This document shows, piece by piece, positions 54,435 through 64,000 of a DNA stretch of 64,000 nt. The stretch is from Pseudofulvimonas gallinarii (lineage in GTDB: Bacteria; Pseudomonadota; Gammaproteobacteria; Xanthomonadales; UBA2363): positions 124,001-188,000 of the forward strand of contig NZ_SMAF01000005.1 in assembly GCF_004343305.1 (NCBI RefSeq). The letters run 5' to 3'. A program made the translations under genes and the position numbers. The notes beneath the pieces are model-generated. The model had not been told where the DNA came from. It searched no databases and saw nothing but the letters and a program-made list of their open reading frames with translations. The number at the start of each line of letters is the position of its first letter. Within the stretch, counting starts at the first letter, position 1.

Positions 54435-55319
54435 TCAGACCATCCGCATCGACAAGTCGACCGCCCTGACATGCTTGGTCAAGGCGCCCACCGAAACGAA
54501 ATCCACGCCCAGTCCCGCTACCTTCCGGACACGCTCGAGATCCATGCTGCCCGACACCTCCAGTTGCGCGCGGCCAGCGGTCATCGCCACGGCGCGCTGC
54601 AGGTCGTCCCAGCCGAATTCATCCAGCATGATGCGCTCGGCGCCGGCAGCCAGCGCCTGTTCGAGCTCGTCCAGCGATTCGACCTCGACCTCGACGAAAC
54701 GTCCCGCGCCCAGTTCGCGCGCGCGCGCGATCGCCGCCGCGATGGAACCCGCGGCAGTGATATGGTTTTCCTTGATCAGCACGGCGTCATACAGGCCGGT
54801 GCGATGGTTGCCGCCCCCACCGGCACGGACCGCGTATTTCTGCGCCAGGCGCAATCCGGGAAGCGTCTTGCGCGTATCGAGGACCTGCAGTCCGCTGCCG
54901 GCGACGGCATCGGCGTACACCGCGGTGGCGCTGGCGGTGCCGGAAAGAGTCTGGATGAAGTTCAAGGCGCAGCGCTCGGCGCTCACCAGTGAGCGGTTGT
55001 CGGCCTGTATGCGCAGCAGTTCGCCATCGACACCGATGCGCTCGCCGTCGCGAACGCCGATATGGAAGCGCGCCGAAGGATCCAGCGCAGCGAAGCAGCG
55101 CAAGGCCCAGGGCAGCCCGCAGACCACGGCGTCTTCACGGGCGATGATGCGCGCTTCGCCCGGCCGTTGCGGCAGCAGGGCGGCGCTCAGATCGCCGCTG
55201 CCGATGTCTTCGGCGAGCGCACGCCCGACGTCGCTGTCGATCTGCGCGGCGGGCGGGGTCTCCAGGCCATCGCGCGTGCAGGCGGCGAGCGCCGCCGAAA
55301 GGTCCAGGAACGCGCTCAT
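54435..55319 (-). CDS. nadC: Nicotinate-nucleotide pyrophosphorylase (carboxylating)
   Basis: De novo NAD synthesis: quinolinate plus PRPP to nicotinate mononucleotide. The 294 residues show EDIGSGDLSAALLP, the substrate-binding TRKTLPGLRLAQKYAVRAGG and NHRTGLYDAVLIKENH, EVEVESLDELEQAL, and the phosphate-binding end DFVSVGALTKHVRAVDLSM. The ATG at 55319 overlaps the stop of the Trm112-like gene by 4 bp. Confidence 0.97.
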   Translation of the reverse strand: MSAFLDLSAALAACTRDGLETPPAAQIDSDVGRALAEDIGSGDLSAALLPQRPGEARIIAREDAVVCGLPWALRCFAALDPSARFHIGVRDGERIGVDGELLRIQADNRSLVSAERCALNFIQTLSGTASATAVYADAVAGSGLQVLDTRKTLPGLRLAQKYAVRAGGGGNHRTGLYDAVLIKENHITAAGSIAAAIARARELGAGRFVEVEVESLDELEQALAAGAERIMLDEFGWDDLQRAVAMTAGRAQLEVSGSMDLERVRKVAGLGVDFVSVGALTKHVRAVDLSMRMV

Positions 55320-55582
55320 CGCGGGAAGTCGGCCAGCTGCGTGGTGCCGATCGCCTCTTCCGCGAGCAGCACGGGAATGCCGTCATCAACCGGATAGACG
55401 ACCTGCCCGTCCTCGCGGACCAGTGCGTCCGCCAGCGTCGCGGCGACCGCTTCGCCGCCAACCCTGACCACGCCGCCCGCCCCGATCGCCGCGTTGAGCG
55501 CGCGCAGCTGCTCGCGCGAGATCGGCCGCAACGGCCGCTTGCTGACCGGGCAACACAACAGTTCGAGCAGTCGCTTGTCCAT
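55316..55582 (-). CDS. Trm112-family protein
   Basis: An 88-residue protein of the Trm112/YcaR type. It begins [20 protein letters not shown] and has the later block [18 protein letters not shown] typical of the family. The middle is longer than in the usual 60-residue YcaR. Trm112 proteins support methyltransferases in eukaryotes and archaea; the bacterial role is unclear. The ATG at 55582 has AGGAG seven bases upstream, and the gene is coupled to nadC by a 4-bp overlap. It is divergent from purE. Confidence 0.88.
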   Translation of the reverse strand: MDKRLLELLCCPVSKRPLRPISREQLRALNAAIGAGGVVRVGGEAVAATLADALVREDGQVVYPVDDGIPVLLAEEAIGTTQLADFPR

Positions 55583-55707
55583 GGAACACTCCTGACGGCA
55601 AAGGCAACGGTCCGTGCAGCGCGCAGGCCACGGACCGGCAGCGTAGAATAACCGGCCCGCCCGGCATCGAGGCAGTCGGCCCGGCGACCGACGCACGGAG
55701 AACGAGG

Positions 55708-56202
55708 ATGGACAAGCCGAAAGTTGGCGTGGTGATGGGCTCCCGGTCGGACTGGGAAACCATGCGCCATGCCGCCGAGAAGCTGGAGCAGCTGGGCATA
55801 CCGCACGAGGTCGCCGTGGTCTCGGCACACCGTACGCCGGACCTGCTGTTCGAATACGCCGACCAGGCGGCTGGGCGCGGCCTGCGCGCCATCATCGCCG
55901 GCGCCGGTGGCGCCGCCCACCTGCCGGGCATGCTGGCCGCGAAGACAGCGGTGCCTGTGCTGGGCGTGCCCGTGCAGTCCGCCGCGCTCAACGGACTGGA
56001 CTCGCTGCTGTCGATCGTACAGATGCCGACCGGCGTGCCGGTCGCCACGTTCGCCATCGGCAAGGCGGGTGCGGCCAATGCCGGGCTGTTCGCCGCCGCA
56101 TTGCTGGCGCCGGAGATGCCGGCTGTCGCCGCCGCGCTCGCACGCTTCCGGCGCGAACAGACCGACACCGTGCTCGCCCATCCCGACCCGCGCCAGCCAT
56201 GA
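55708..56202 (+). CDS. purE: N5-carboxyaminoimidazole ribonucleotide mutase
   Basis: Purine synthesis: converts N5-CAIR to CAIR. The 164 residues show the class I motifs [44 protein letters not shown] and [16 protein letters not shown]. The following purK overlaps its stop by 4 bp (ATGA), so the two subunits' genes are coupled. The start is ATG 55708. Confidence 0.97.
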   Translation: MDKPKVGVVMGSRSDWETMRHAAEKLEQLGIPHEVAVVSAHRTPDLLFEYADQAAGRGLRAIIAGAGGAAHLPGMLAAKTAVPVLGVPVQSAALNGLDSLLSIVQMPTGVPVATFAIGKAGAANAGLFAAALLAPEMPAVAAALARFRREQTDTVLAHPDPRQP

Positions 56203-57335
56203 TGAGGACCGTCGGCATCCTGGGTGGCGGCCAGCTCGCACGCATGCTGGCCATGGCGGCCGTGCCGCTGGGCGTGCGCGTGCTGGTGCTCGACACCAGT
56301 GGCGACGCCTGCGCCGGCGAAGTGGCGACCCTGATCGAAGCGGACTACACCGACGAGGCGGCGCTGGCCGAATTCGCCGACCTGGTCGATGTCGTCACGT
56401 TCGATTTCGAGAACGTTCCCGCCAGCAGTGCCGAATGGCTTGCGCAGCGCGTCCCCGTGTTTCCGAATCCGGGCGCACTGGCGACCGTGCAGGACCGCCT
56501 GAGCGAGAAAACCCTGTTCTCCGACCTCGGCCTGGCGACACCCGAGTTCGCCGCCGTCGACACGCGCGAGGACCTCGAAGCCGCCGTCGCGCGCATCGGC
56601 CTGCCGGCCGTGCTCAAGACGCGCCGGCTGGGCTACGACGGCAAGGGCCAGGCGCGCCTGCGCCAGGCGGCCGACCTGGACATCGGCTGGCAGGCGCTCG
56701 GCGCCGGTCGAGTGCCGCTGATCCTCGAAGCCTTCGTGCCCTTCCAGCGCGAGCTGTCCGTGGTCGCCGTGCGCAGCCGCGAGGGCGAGTTGCGCACCTG
56801 GCCGCTGACGCGCAACTGGCACGAGAACGGCATCCTGTCGCTCAGCGTGTCACCGATTCCGGTCGATGACGATCTCGCCGACCAGGCAACCCGGTTCGCT
56901 CGCCGCGTCGCCGAGCGCCTCGACTACGTCGGCGTGTTCGCGCTGGAACTGTTCGAACATGACGGCCGCCTGCTCGGCAACGAGATGGCGCCGCGCGTGC
57001 ACAACTCCGGGCACTGGACCATCGAAGGCGCGCACAGCAGCCAGTTCGAGAACCACCTGCGGGCGGTGCTCGGCCTGCCGCTGGGCGATACCGCCGGGCG
57101 CGGTGCCTCGGCGATGCTGAACTTCATCGGCCAGCTGCCCGATCTGGCCACCGCCCTGACGATTCCCGGCCTGCACTGGCATGACTACGGCAAGCAGCCG
57201 CGCGAGGGGCGCAAGGTCGGCCACGCGACGCTGTGCACACAGGACCTGCGCAGCCTGCACCGGCGCCTCGGGGAAGCCGCCAGCGCGTTCGCCCATCCGG
57301 CCTGGGCACCGGCGGCGACGGAACTTGGCCTCTAG
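56199..57335 (+). CDS. purK: N5-carboxyaminoimidazole ribonucleotide synthase
   Basis: Makes N5-CAIR from AIR, bicarbonate and ATP just before PurE. The 378-residue ATP-grasp enzyme has [27 protein letters not shown], the ATP-binding [17 protein letters not shown] and the metal site [20 protein letters not shown], then [10 protein letters not shown]. Start ATG 56199 (overlap with purE) or ATG 56202. Confidence 0.97.
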   Translation: MMRTVGILGGGQLARMLAMAAVPLGVRVLVLDTSGDACAGEVATLIEADYTDEAALAEFADLVDVVTFDFENVPASSAEWLAQRVPVFPNPGALATVQDRLSEKTLFSDLGLATPEFAAVDTREDLEAAVARIGLPAVLKTRRLGYDGKGQARLRQAADLDIGWQALGAGRVPLILEAFVPFQRELSVVAVRSREGELRTWPLTRNWHENGILSLSVSPIPVDDDLADQATRFARRVAERLDYVGVFALELFEHDGRLLGNEMAPRVHNSGHWTIEGAHSSQFENHLRAVLGLPLGDTAGRGASAMLNFIGQLPDLATALTIPGLHWHDYGKQPREGRKVGHATLCTQDLRSLHRRLGEAASAFAHPAWAPAATELGL

Positions 57336-57457
57336 CTGCTGGTCCAAGCCGATCCGCACCTGATCCTTCGATCCCGGACGACGATCCGCCTGCCCCTGCG
57401 GCATGGCTTATGATCGCGACCTGCTCCTTTCCACCCGCCTGCCAAGAGGGTTTGCTG

Positions 57458-58081
57458 ATGTTCAAGTCTCTGCTGTTTGCCGCCGCCCTGGCCCTGCCTT
57501 TTTCGGCCTTCGCCCAGGACACGGCGGCATCCGCGCCGGCCGCCGACGCCAACAAGCCGCGCGTCGTCCTGAAGACCAACCTGGGCGACATCGTGCTCGA
57601 ACTCGACAAGCGCCGCGCACCGGTGACCGTCGACAACTTCCTGCGCTACGTGCGTGACGGCCATTACAACGGCACGATTTTCCACCGCGTCATCGACGGC
57701 TTCATGATCCAGGGTGGCGGCTATACGCCGGAACTGATCGGCAAGCCGACCCGTCCGGCTATCATGAACGAAGGCCCGAACGGCCTGAAGAACACGCGCG
57801 GCACCATCGCCATGGCCCGTACCGGCGACCCGCACTCCGCTACCGCGCAATGGTTCATCAACGTCGTCGACAACACCGCGCTGGACCACGTCGCACCGAC
57901 CGACCCCCGCAGCTGGGGCTATGCGGTGTTCGGCCAGGTCGTCGAAGGCATGGACGTCGTCGACCGCATCAAGTCCACGCCGACGCGCAAGGAAGGCATG
58001 ATGGAAAACCTGCCGGTCGAACCGGTGATCATCGAGAAGGCCGAGCTGGTTACCGAAACCCAGGCTGAAACCGCCGGCTGA
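57458..58081 (+). CDS. Periplasmic peptidyl-prolyl cis-trans isomerase (cyclophilin)
   Basis: A 207-residue cyclophilin that speeds proline isomerisation in folding proteins. A signal peptide (MFKSLLFAAALALPFSAFA) sends it to the periplasm. The active core shows the catalytic Arg in GTIFHRVIDGFMIQGG, AMARTGDPHSATAQWFINV and YAVFGQVVEGMDVVDRI. The ATG at 57458 has GAGG eight bases upstream. It is similar in layout to PpiA and is followed by a strong hairpin. Confidence 0.93.
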   Translation: MFKSLLFAAALALPFSAFAQDTAASAPAADANKPRVVLKTNLGDIVLELDKRRAPVTVDNFLRYVRDGHYNGTIFHRVIDGFMIQGGGYTPELIGKPTRPAIMNEGPNGLKNTRGTIAMARTGDPHSATAQWFINVVDNTALDHVAPTDPRSWGYAVFGQVVEGMDVVDRIKSTPTRKEGMMENLPVEPVIIEKAELVTETQAETAG

Positions 58082-58087
58082 TCGCCA

Positions 58088-58113
58088 GGGTCCGGCGCGG
58101 TCGCGCCGGACCC
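58088..58113 (+). terminator. Hairpin after the cyclophilin gene
   Basis: A perfect 11-bp stem, GGGTCCGGCGC and its complement, with loop GGTC, beginning seven bases after the stop. A T-run is absent, so it may act as an mRNA end stabiliser or a weak terminator. Confidence 0.55.
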
Positions 58114-58209
58114 GATCGCCCATGCCCCCCGGCCGCCGGCCCGGTCCGGCACCACCGTCGCACACCGGCGCGCCGTCATCCTCCATGGCGGCACGCGATG
58201 CAGCCAGCC

Positions 58210-58947
58210 ATGAACACCTACTTCATCTCCGACCTGCATCTGGACGCCAGCCGCCCGGAAGCCACCCGCGCCTTCCTCGGCTTCCTGGAGGCGTTGCCGC
58301 AGGACACCGATGCGCTGTACATCCTCGGCGACCTGTTCGAATCCTGGATCGGCGACGACGATGATGCCGAGCTGCCGGCGCAGGTCGCGCAGGCGCTGCG
58401 CGCCACCGCCGATCGCGGCATTGCGCTGCACTTCATGCATGGCAACCGCGATTTCGCGCTGGGCGCGGACTACGCCTCGCGTTGCGGCATGGCGATCATC
58501 GAGGATCCCGGCGTCATCGACCTGTATGGCGACCGCACGCTGCTGATGCACGGCGACACGCTGTGCACCGATGACCACGCCTACCAGGCGTTCCGGACGC
58601 AGGTGCGCGATCCGGCCTGGCTGGCGCACATGCTCGCGCAGCCGCTGGCCGTGCGACGCGCCTTCGCAGAACAGGCGCGCGCCGGCAGCCGCGAGCACAC
58701 CGCGATCAGCGCCGAAACCATCATGGACGTCAACGAAGCGGCGGTCGCCGAGGCGTTCCGACAGCACGACGTCGATCTGCTGGTCCATGGCCACACGCAT
58801 CGGCCTGCCGTCCACCGCGACCAGGTCGATGGCCGCGACTGCACGCGCATCGTGCTGGGCGACTGGTATGACCAGGGCATCGTGCTGCGCGCCGATCACG
58901 ACGGCCGCCTGCGACTGGCGCGCCTGGACGAGATCCGGGAGGCCTGA
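58210..58947 (+). CDS. lpxH: UDP-2,3-diacylglucosamine diphosphatase
   Basis: Lipid A synthesis: hydrolyses UDP-diacylglucosamine to lipid X at the inner membrane. The 245-residue metallophosphatase shows the two-metal residues in YFISDLHLDAS, YILGDLFESWIGDDDD, HFMHGNRDFALG, LMHGDTLCTDD and LLVHGHTHRPAVH. ATG 58210 matches the family N-terminus; ATG 58198 is four codons earlier. A GAAA-tetraloop hairpin covers its stop codon. Confidence 0.95.
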   Translation: MNTYFISDLHLDASRPEATRAFLGFLEALPQDTDALYILGDLFESWIGDDDDAELPAQVAQALRATADRGIALHFMHGNRDFALGADYASRCGMAIIEDPGVIDLYGDRTLLMHGDTLCTDDHAYQAFRTQVRDPAWLAHMLAQPLAVRRAFAEQARAGSREHTAISAETIMDVNEAAVAEAFRQHDVDLLVHGHTHRPAVHRDQVDGRDCTRIVLGDWYDQGIVLRADHDGRLRLARLDEIREA

Positions 58948-58961
58948 GGCCGAAAGGCCTC
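58946..58961 (+). terminator. GNRA-loop hairpin at the end of lpxH
   Basis: GAGGCC-GAAA-GGCCTC, a 6-bp stem with a stable GAAA tetraloop, overlapping the TGA stop of lpxH. No T-run follows, so its terminator role is weak. Confidence 0.35.
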
Positions 58962-59227
58962 GCCTCGTCGGTACACCCGGCCATCAAGCCGCGCGCGCAG
59001 TCGCCCCGCACGCCTCATGCGTCCGGCGCACTGCACGGACTCGCAGCGATGGGCGAGTGCGCAGTGTTTCGGCGAACATCAGTCCGCCAACACGCTTCCA
59101 GCCCATCCAGGCCGGCATGGATGTCGCGCGCCCGCTTCCGCCTTCGCCGCGCTTTGCAACGACACTTCCTTGCCCGCCCCGGAGCAGGTGAACCCACCGC
59201 GGACAGCCTGCGATCAGCGCAGGGCGC

Positions 59228-61435
59228 TCAGAACCGGAAGTCGGCGCTGAGCAGGTATGCGCGCGGCGATCCCAGGAACACGCGTGTCATGCCCCAGTTG
59301 CCGGACGTGGCATAGACCTTGTCGGCCACGTTGTCGATGTTGAGCCGCACCGACACCTGAGGACTGAATGCATACGACGCCACCAGGTTGGCCACGGTGT
59401 AGCCCGGCAGCTTGCCGTACCGGCCGTTTGCGATGATGCGATCGGCATCGTCGGGACGGCCCACCCACGATTCGCCGACATGCTGCACGCCGGCGCCGAG
59501 CATCAGGCCGGAGTCGAAGGCATACGTGGTCCACAGGCTGGCGGAGCGCTTCGGCGTGAACGCCAGTTCATCGCCACTGGTCCGCAGGCGGTCGCCGTAA
59601 TCACCTGGATTCGCTTCGCGACGCGCCGCATCCAGTTCGGCACTGTGCTGGCGCTCGCTGTCGAGGAACACCGCGCCGGCGAAAATGGTCCAGGCGTCGG
59701 TGATGCGGCCATTGACGCCGAGCTCGACGCCGCTGACTTCCTGCTTGCCGTAACCGCGAAGCACCGTGGGGCTCTCCGGATGGCCGGGCTCCTTGCCGGT
59801 CATCGCGACACTCCTGCGTTGCGTACTGAACAGCGCCGCCGTCGTGACGAGGCGCTCGCCCAGGAAGCTCCACTTCACGCCCAGCTCGTGGTTGATCGCC
59901 CGCTGCGTCTTCGCCGCATCGTTGTTCTGGCCGGCCAGGCCGGGGAACGCATTGTCGCCGGTGCGCGAGATGTCGGGATTGGACAACCATGAACCCGGCG
60001 GCAGTGCGGCCATGGCGACCGACGCGTACAGCGTGCCGTTTTCGACCGGTTTGTAGACGACACCCAGCTTGCCGTTCAGCGTGGTGTCGCTGTGCCGGTA
60101 GCCGTCCGGGCCCTGCGGCGTGCCATCGGCGAGATTGCGGCTGCCGATCTCGACCTCGTAGCGCTCGGCGCGCAGGCCACCGGTCAGTTGCCAGCGTTCG
60201 CCGAAGCTCGCCGTATCGTAGGCGTAGAGCGCGAGGGTGTCGATGTCGACGCCGGCACTCTGCGTCGGTGCCGGCATGTCGAAAGCAACCCGGCGCGGAT
60301 CGGGATGCAGCACGGGCACCGGATCGAGGCTGGTCGACCCGAAGCGCAGGGCATCCGACGATTCGCGCGTCAGCTCCAGCCCGGTGGAAAGCAGGTGATC
60401 GACGCCGCCGGTCCGGAACGCCGCCGAAACGTTGGTCAGGTTCGACAGCGCTTCGTTCTCACGCTGGTAGGCCTGTACCTGTCCGGTAACCGCCTGGGTG
60501 GCGGCGTCGTAACCGAAGGGCAGCGTGTACAGGGCCTCGCGTTCCGTCGAGCTCCATCGCGTCTGGTTGACGAGTGTCAAGCCATCCCCGAAGTCATGCT
60601 CGATGCGCGCTAGCGCCGACAGCGATTCGTTGTCGTCGAAGTCGCCGCGCAGGCCGAAGAAGGTGTCGCGATCGACAACGGACGTTGCCGGATCATGATG
60701 GATGGTGCCCGCCACCAGGGCACCGGGGACACCCCAATCCGGGCGTCCGCCCTGGTCGAGGTATTGCGCGGCGATCGTGAAGCGCGTGTCGCCGTCCAGG
60801 CCGAACGCGATCGACGGCGCGAAGCCGACGGCATCGGATTCGGCGTGGGCACGGCCTGCGACGCCACCGTCCTTCGCGAGGACATTGAGGCGGATCGCCG
60901 CGCCGGCACCAAGGCGACGGTTGACGTCCAGCGTGCCGCGCAGGCGGTCGTCGCTGTCGTAGCTGTCGGTGCCGTAGCTTGCCGTGCCGCGCGTGAAATC
61001 GTCGAGCTGCGGCGTTTTGCTGACCAGGTTGACGTAACCACCCAGGCCACCACGGCCGTTGTCGGCGGACGGCCCCTTGGCGACTTCCACCTGCTCGAGA
61101 TTGAACACGTCGCGCGCGTAGTTACCGGAGTCACGCACGCCGTCGATGAAGATGCTGCCGCTGGTATCGAAGCCGCGCAGGCTGAAATTGTTCGTATCCG
61201 AAGCGAAACCGTTCTCGCCGGCATTGAAGCTGATGCCGGGCGTGTTGCGCAGCACGTCGGTCAGGTTCTGCGCGCCCTGGGCATTGAACACATCGGCGGG
61301 AATGACATCGATGACCTGCGGTGTGTCGAGCAGGGGCGCCGTGAACTTCGGCGACGTCGGCTGCACTGGCTTCACCGCTTCGACTTCGACGGTCTGCAGT
61401 GTCCTGCCCTGGTCGTCGGCGCTGTCGTCGCCCAC
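59228..61435 (-). CDS. TonB-dependent siderophore receptor
   Basis: An outer-membrane barrel for ferric siderophore uptake powered by TonB. The TonB box region is [11 protein letters not shown], the plug domain has [31 protein letters not shown] and [18 protein letters not shown], and the barrel ends in F (LLSADFRF). The first usual start is GTG 61435, but that lies after the signal peptide. In the same frame upstream, [20 protein letters not shown] and WPAQA form a clear signal, with only ATT (61537) as a plausible start. The mature protein is unaffected. A Fur-like box lies upstream and is shared with piuC. Confidence 0.9.
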   Translation of the reverse strand: MGDDSADDQGRTLQTVEVEAVKPVQPTSPKFTAPLLDTPQVIDVIPADVFNAQGAQNLTDVLRNTPGISFNAGENGFASDTNNFSLRGFDTSGSIFIDGVRDSGNYARDVFNLEQVEVAKGPSADNGRGGLGGYVNLVSKTPQLDDFTRGTASYGTDSYDSDDRLRGTLDVNRRLGAGAAIRLNVLAKDGGVAGRAHAESDAVGFAPSIAFGLDGDTRFTIAAQYLDQGGRPDWGVPGALVAGTIHHDPATSVVDRDTFFGLRGDFDDNESLSALARIEHDFGDGLTLVNQTRWSSTEREALYTLPFGYDAATQAVTGQVQAYQRENEALSNLTNVSAAFRTGGVDHLLSTGLELTRESSDALRFGSTSLDPVPVLHPDPRRVAFDMPAPTQSAGVDIDTLALYAYDTASFGERWQLTGGLRAERYEVEIGSRNLADGTPQGPDGYRHSDTTLNGKLGVVYKPVENGTLYASVAMAALPPGSWLSNPDISRTGDNAFPGLAGQNNDAAKTQRAINHELGVKWSFLGERLVTTAALFSTQRRSVAMTGKEPGHPESPTVLRGYGKQEVSGVELGVNGRITDAWTIFAGAVFLDSERQHSAELDAARREANPGDYGDRLRTSGDELAFTPKRSASLWTTYAFDSGLMLGAGVQHVGESWVGRPDDADRIIANGRYGKLPGYTVANLVASYAFSPQVSVRLNIDNVADKVYATSGNWGMTRVFLGSPRAYLLSADFRF

Positions 61436-61611
61436 GCCGGCTTGGGCGGGCCATGCGGCGGCGCCGAGTACGCCGGTGGCCAGGATGGCGGCGGCAAGCG
61501 GTGCACGGCGGAAACGGGCGGAATCGACCTGCGAAATACGGGATCCAGTGCGTGGGAGACCTTCGGGAGGGGCTGGGCTTGCTAGAATCGGTCCAGCTGA
61601 AGATGGCGAAT

Positions 61612-61630
61612 GCTATCCATTCTCATTACC
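61612..61630. promoter_or_regulatory. Fur-like box between the TonB receptor and piuC
   Basis: On the minus strand GGTAATGAGAATGGATAGC agrees with the Fur consensus GATAATGATAATCATTATC at 13 of 19 positions by eye. It lies in the divergent promoter region, 61 bp before piuC, and fits iron repression of both transcripts. Confidence 0.65.
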
Positions 61631-61691
61631 AATTGCAATGGAACCGGACGGTACGGTTTCATTCCGTCCTGACCAATCGGACTCCGCCGCC

Positions 61692-62372
61692 ATGTTCCAC
61701 GCCATTCCCGACCTTCTCAGCCGCGAACAGCTCGATGCCTGCCGGACGGCGCTCGAGCAAGCGGAATGGCAGGCCGGCAGCCTCACTGCCGGCATCCAGG
61801 CGGCAAGGGTGAAAGCGAACGAACAGCTGCCGGCCGACAGCCGGACGGGCCAGCGCCTCGGTGAGGGCCTGCTCGAACTGCTTGGCCGCCAGCCGCTGTT
61901 CCTGTCCCTCGCCTTGCCACTGAAGATCGTGCCGCCGCGATTCAACCGCTATCGCGATGGCGGCCACTACGGCGACCACATCGACGCCGCCATCCTGAGC
62001 GTGCCCGGCACGCCGCACCGCATCCGCAGTGACCTGTCGGCGACCGTGTTCCTGAGCGACCCGGACACCTATGACGGCGGCGAACTGGTCATCGGGGACG
62101 GTGCCTGCTCGCATGAGATCAAGCTGCCGGCCGGGCACATGGTGCTCTACCCGTCCACGTCCCTGCATCGCGTCGCGCCGGTCACGCGCGGCACGCGCCT
62201 GGCCGCGTTCTTCTGGGTGCAGAGCCTCGTGCGCGAAGCCAGCCAGCGGGCCGTCCTGTTCGAGCTTGACACGGCGATCCAGCAGCTGCGCGCACGGGTG
62301 CCGGACGATCCCTCGCTGGATACGCTGACCGGGGTCTACCACAACCTCCTGCGGCAGTGGTCGCAACCATGA
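61692..62372 (+). CDS. piuC: Fe2+-dependent dioxygenase, PiuC/PKHD-type
   Basis: A 226-residue 2OG-Fe(II) enzyme of the PiuC/YbiX group, linked to siderophore receptors. The iron ligands are HxD in HYGDHIDAA and the distal His in [13 protein letters not shown], whose Arg binds 2-oxoglutarate. The natural substrate is not settled. The ATG at 61692 matches the family start ([13 protein letters not shown]). It is divergent from the receptor and overlaps the next gene by 4 bp. Confidence 0.93.
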   Translation: MFHAIPDLLSREQLDACRTALEQAEWQAGSLTAGIQAARVKANEQLPADSRTGQRLGEGLLELLGRQPLFLSLALPLKIVPPRFNRYRDGGHYGDHIDAAILSVPGTPHRIRSDLSATVFLSDPDTYDGGELVIGDGACSHEIKLPAGHMVLYPSTSLHRVAPVTRGTRLAAFFWVQSLVREASQRAVLFELDTAIQQLRARVPDDPSLDTLTGVYHNLLRQWSQP

Positions 62373-63484
62373 ATGCGCCCCTGCCGCCACTGACGCGTAT
62401 TCCCGCCGAGATCGTCGCGGCGGCGGACTACCTGCCGCACGCGCAGGCGCGCGTGAGCGAAGCCACCTGGGCCTGGCTCTGCGGCGGCACCGGCGACGAG
62501 CAGACGTTGCGCGACAACATCGACGCGTTCTCGCGCATCCGCCTGCATGCGCGCCCGCTGGCCGACCTGCGCGATGGCCACACCACGCTGGAGCTGCTGG
62601 GCCAACCACTGGTCCACCCGATCATCGTGGCGCCGGTGGCCTACCAGCGCCTGCTGCATCCGGATGGCGAACGCGCCACGGCGCTGGGCGCGTCGGCATT
62701 GCGGGCACCCATGGTCCTCAGCCATCACGCCAGCATGCGCCTGGAAGACGTCGCCGCCATCGCGCAGTCGCCGCTCTGGCTGCAGATTTACCTGGAAGGC
62801 GATCGCGGACAGACCCGGGCGCTGCTGCAGCGCGCGCAGGCGGCAGGCGTGCGCGTCATCGTGGTGACCGTCGATACGCCGGTCGCCGGCGTACGCAACC
62901 GCGAGCAGCGCGCCGGCTTCATGCTGCCGCCGCAGGTCACCGCCGTGAACCTGCCCGAAGGCAGCGTGTCAGCCGGGGTGACCGCGCGACCTGGCGAGAG
63001 TCCGGTCTTCGCCAGTGAAATGGTGCCGCGCATGCCGACCTGGGCGGACCTGGAATGGCTGCGTGGCGAAACCAGGCTGCCACTGGTCGTGAAGGGGATC
63101 CTGCATCCCGACGACGCCTTGCGCGCCGCAAAGCTGGGTGTCGACGCCATCGTGGTCAGCAACCATGGCGGCCGTGCGCTGGATGGCGTGCCGGCCAGCA
63201 TCGATGCCCTGCCGGCGATCGCGGATCGCGTGGCGCTGCCGCTGCTGCTCGATGGCGGCATCCGTCGCGGCGGCGACATTCTCAAGGCGCTGGCGATGGG
63301 TGCCCGCGCGGTGCTGGTCGGTCGCAGCTGCATGGCGGGACTGGCCGCCGCCGGCGCCGTCGGTGTCGCCCATGTACTGCATATCCTGCGCACCGAACTG
63401 GAAATGGCGATGGTGCTGGCCGGATGCCGCGACCTTTCAGCCATCGGCCGCGAAGTGGTCTGGCATCCTGCGTCCCGGTGCTGA
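62369..63484 (+). CDS. FMN-dependent alpha-hydroxy-acid oxidase
   Basis: A 371-residue enzyme of the lactate/glycolate/mandelate oxidase family. FMN and substrate residues are seen in AAADYLPHA (Tyr), [27 protein letters not shown] (Tyr), [14 protein letters not shown] (Lys), [11 protein letters not shown] (the catalytic His) and [12 protein letters not shown] (Arg). The exact hydroxy acid is not known. It starts at ATG 62369, overlapping the piuC stop by 4 bp (ATGA), so it is made with piuC and probably under Fur control. Confidence 0.9.
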   Translation: MNAPLPPLTRIPAEIVAAADYLPHAQARVSEATWAWLCGGTGDEQTLRDNIDAFSRIRLHARPLADLRDGHTTLELLGQPLVHPIIVAPVAYQRLLHPDGERATALGASALRAPMVLSHHASMRLEDVAAIAQSPLWLQIYLEGDRGQTRALLQRAQAAGVRVIVVTVDTPVAGVRNREQRAGFMLPPQVTAVNLPEGSVSAGVTARPGESPVFASEMVPRMPTWADLEWLRGETRLPLVVKGILHPDDALRAAKLGVDAIVVSNHGGRALDGVPASIDALPAIADRVALPLLLDGGIRRGGDILKALAMGARAVLVGRSCMAGLAAAGAVGVAHVLHILRTELEMAMVLAGCRDLSAIGREVVWHPASRC

Positions 63485-63708
63485 CTCAACCGGGCCAGCC
63501 GCTCCCGCCATAGCCACTGGCTGGCATTGCCCCTGCAGTCGCGCCGTCGCCATGAAGCCGGCCTGGCTCTGGAAATGCGCGAGGGAGGCGGCAGAGACAG
63601 CCTGCAGCGCGGGCCCGCGTTGCAGACGGCTCGAGGGAAGGAACCGGCCTACCATCATCGTCGCCGCAGGCGCACCGGCGCCGCGACGACGATGGGCCGG
63701 CGCCCTGC

Positions 63709-64000
63709 CTACCAGACCAGCCTGTAGCAGGGCTGGTACGCGGAGCCGCCGGGCAGTTTCATGCGGTGCTGGGCGACGAAATCCGCCAGCATCGCGTCCA
63801 TCGCTTCCATCAGCTCAGCGTCGCCAGTGATCTCGAACTTGCCGAACTGCTCGATGGCACGGATGCCGTCGACCTTGACGTTGCCGGCGACGATGCCCGA
63901 GAAGGCACGGCGAAGGTCGGCGGCGAGCAGGTGCTTCTCGCGGTCCCGATGCAGGCGCAGGCCGGCCATCGCCTCGTGCGTCGGCACGAACGGATGCTGG
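63709..64000 (-). CDS. C-terminal part of an unidentified protein
   Basis: An open frame that enters from the right edge and ends at 63709. The visible 96 residues contain [40 protein letters not shown] and [20 protein letters not shown], ending CYRLVW. It reads like a real soluble alpha/beta protein (charged, no low complexity) but I do not recognise the family. The start lies outside the window; the GTG at 63987 is in mid-frame. Confidence 0.6.
   Translation of the reverse strand, partial: QHPFVPTHEAMAGLRLHRDREKHLLAADLRRAFSGIVAGNVKVDGIRAIEQFGKFEITGDAELMEAMDAMLADFVAQHRMKLPGGSAYQPCYRLVW

Overview
The window is a high-GC stretch of an ordinary gammaproteobacterial chromosome, most likely from the order Xanthomonadales (Lysobacterales). 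The signs are a MetX-family acyltransferase of the serine O-succinyltransferase type, a pcnB-folK-panB-panC run, dapA-bamC, a piuC/TonB receptor pair, and many eukaryote-like TPR kinases. This placement is inferred from gene content, not from a search. No prophage, insertion sequence, CRISPR array or rRNA was seen. Most of the long open frames opposite or overlapping real genes are GC-driven shadows.

Layout. 0.2-15 kb: MscK-like channel, Tat-exported aldo/keto reductase, an fmdB-lipoprotein-aspS-GNAT operon, a secreted four-repeat DUF3011 protein, a tricorn-like protease and an old-yellow-enzyme homologue. 15.3-32.2 kb: about 17 kb of genes all on the minus strand. In transcription order these are three prepilin-like genes with an alanine-rich companion, a TPR Ser/Thr kinase split by a frameshift, an ECF sigma factor lacking the usual acidic region-2.2 motif, a second TPR Ser/Thr kinase, a MacB-like exporter (two large permeases and one ATPase), and an NtrC-like response regulator with an altered GAFTGA loop. 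This is the most unusual part of the window. 32.5-45 kb: TrmB-like methyltransferase, serine O-succinyltransferase, cysteine dioxygenase, tRNA-Leu(CAA), 2OG oxygenase, methyltransferase, glycine-zipper protein, hydrolase, EF-G paralogue, YebE-like protein, SET-domain protein, Yip1-like protein, M20 peptidase and a ComEA-like protein. 45-58 kb: housekeeping operons (pcnB-folK-panB-panC, dapA-bamC, gcvR-bcp-phoH, nadC with a Trm112-like gene, purE-purK, ppiA, lpxH), tRNA-Glu(CTC) and fdxA. 59-63.5 kb: an iron module with a shared Fur-like box between a TonB siderophore receptor and piuC plus an FMN alpha-hydroxy-acid oxidase. The right edge holds an unidentified partial gene.

How the genes may work together. 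The sigma factor sits between two membrane kinases and may be switched on by phosphorylation, as known for ECF/kinase pairs of Vibrio and Xanthomonas. Its targets could include the adjacent exporter or pseudopilins, but this is inference. Serine O-succinyltransferase and cysteine dioxygenase lie side by side and would make and break down cysteine. Two intergenic regions 49 kb apart (about 5.0-5.25 kb and 54.07-54.31 kb) share a degenerate 28-bp unit and REP-like arms, which points to a genome-wide repeat family.
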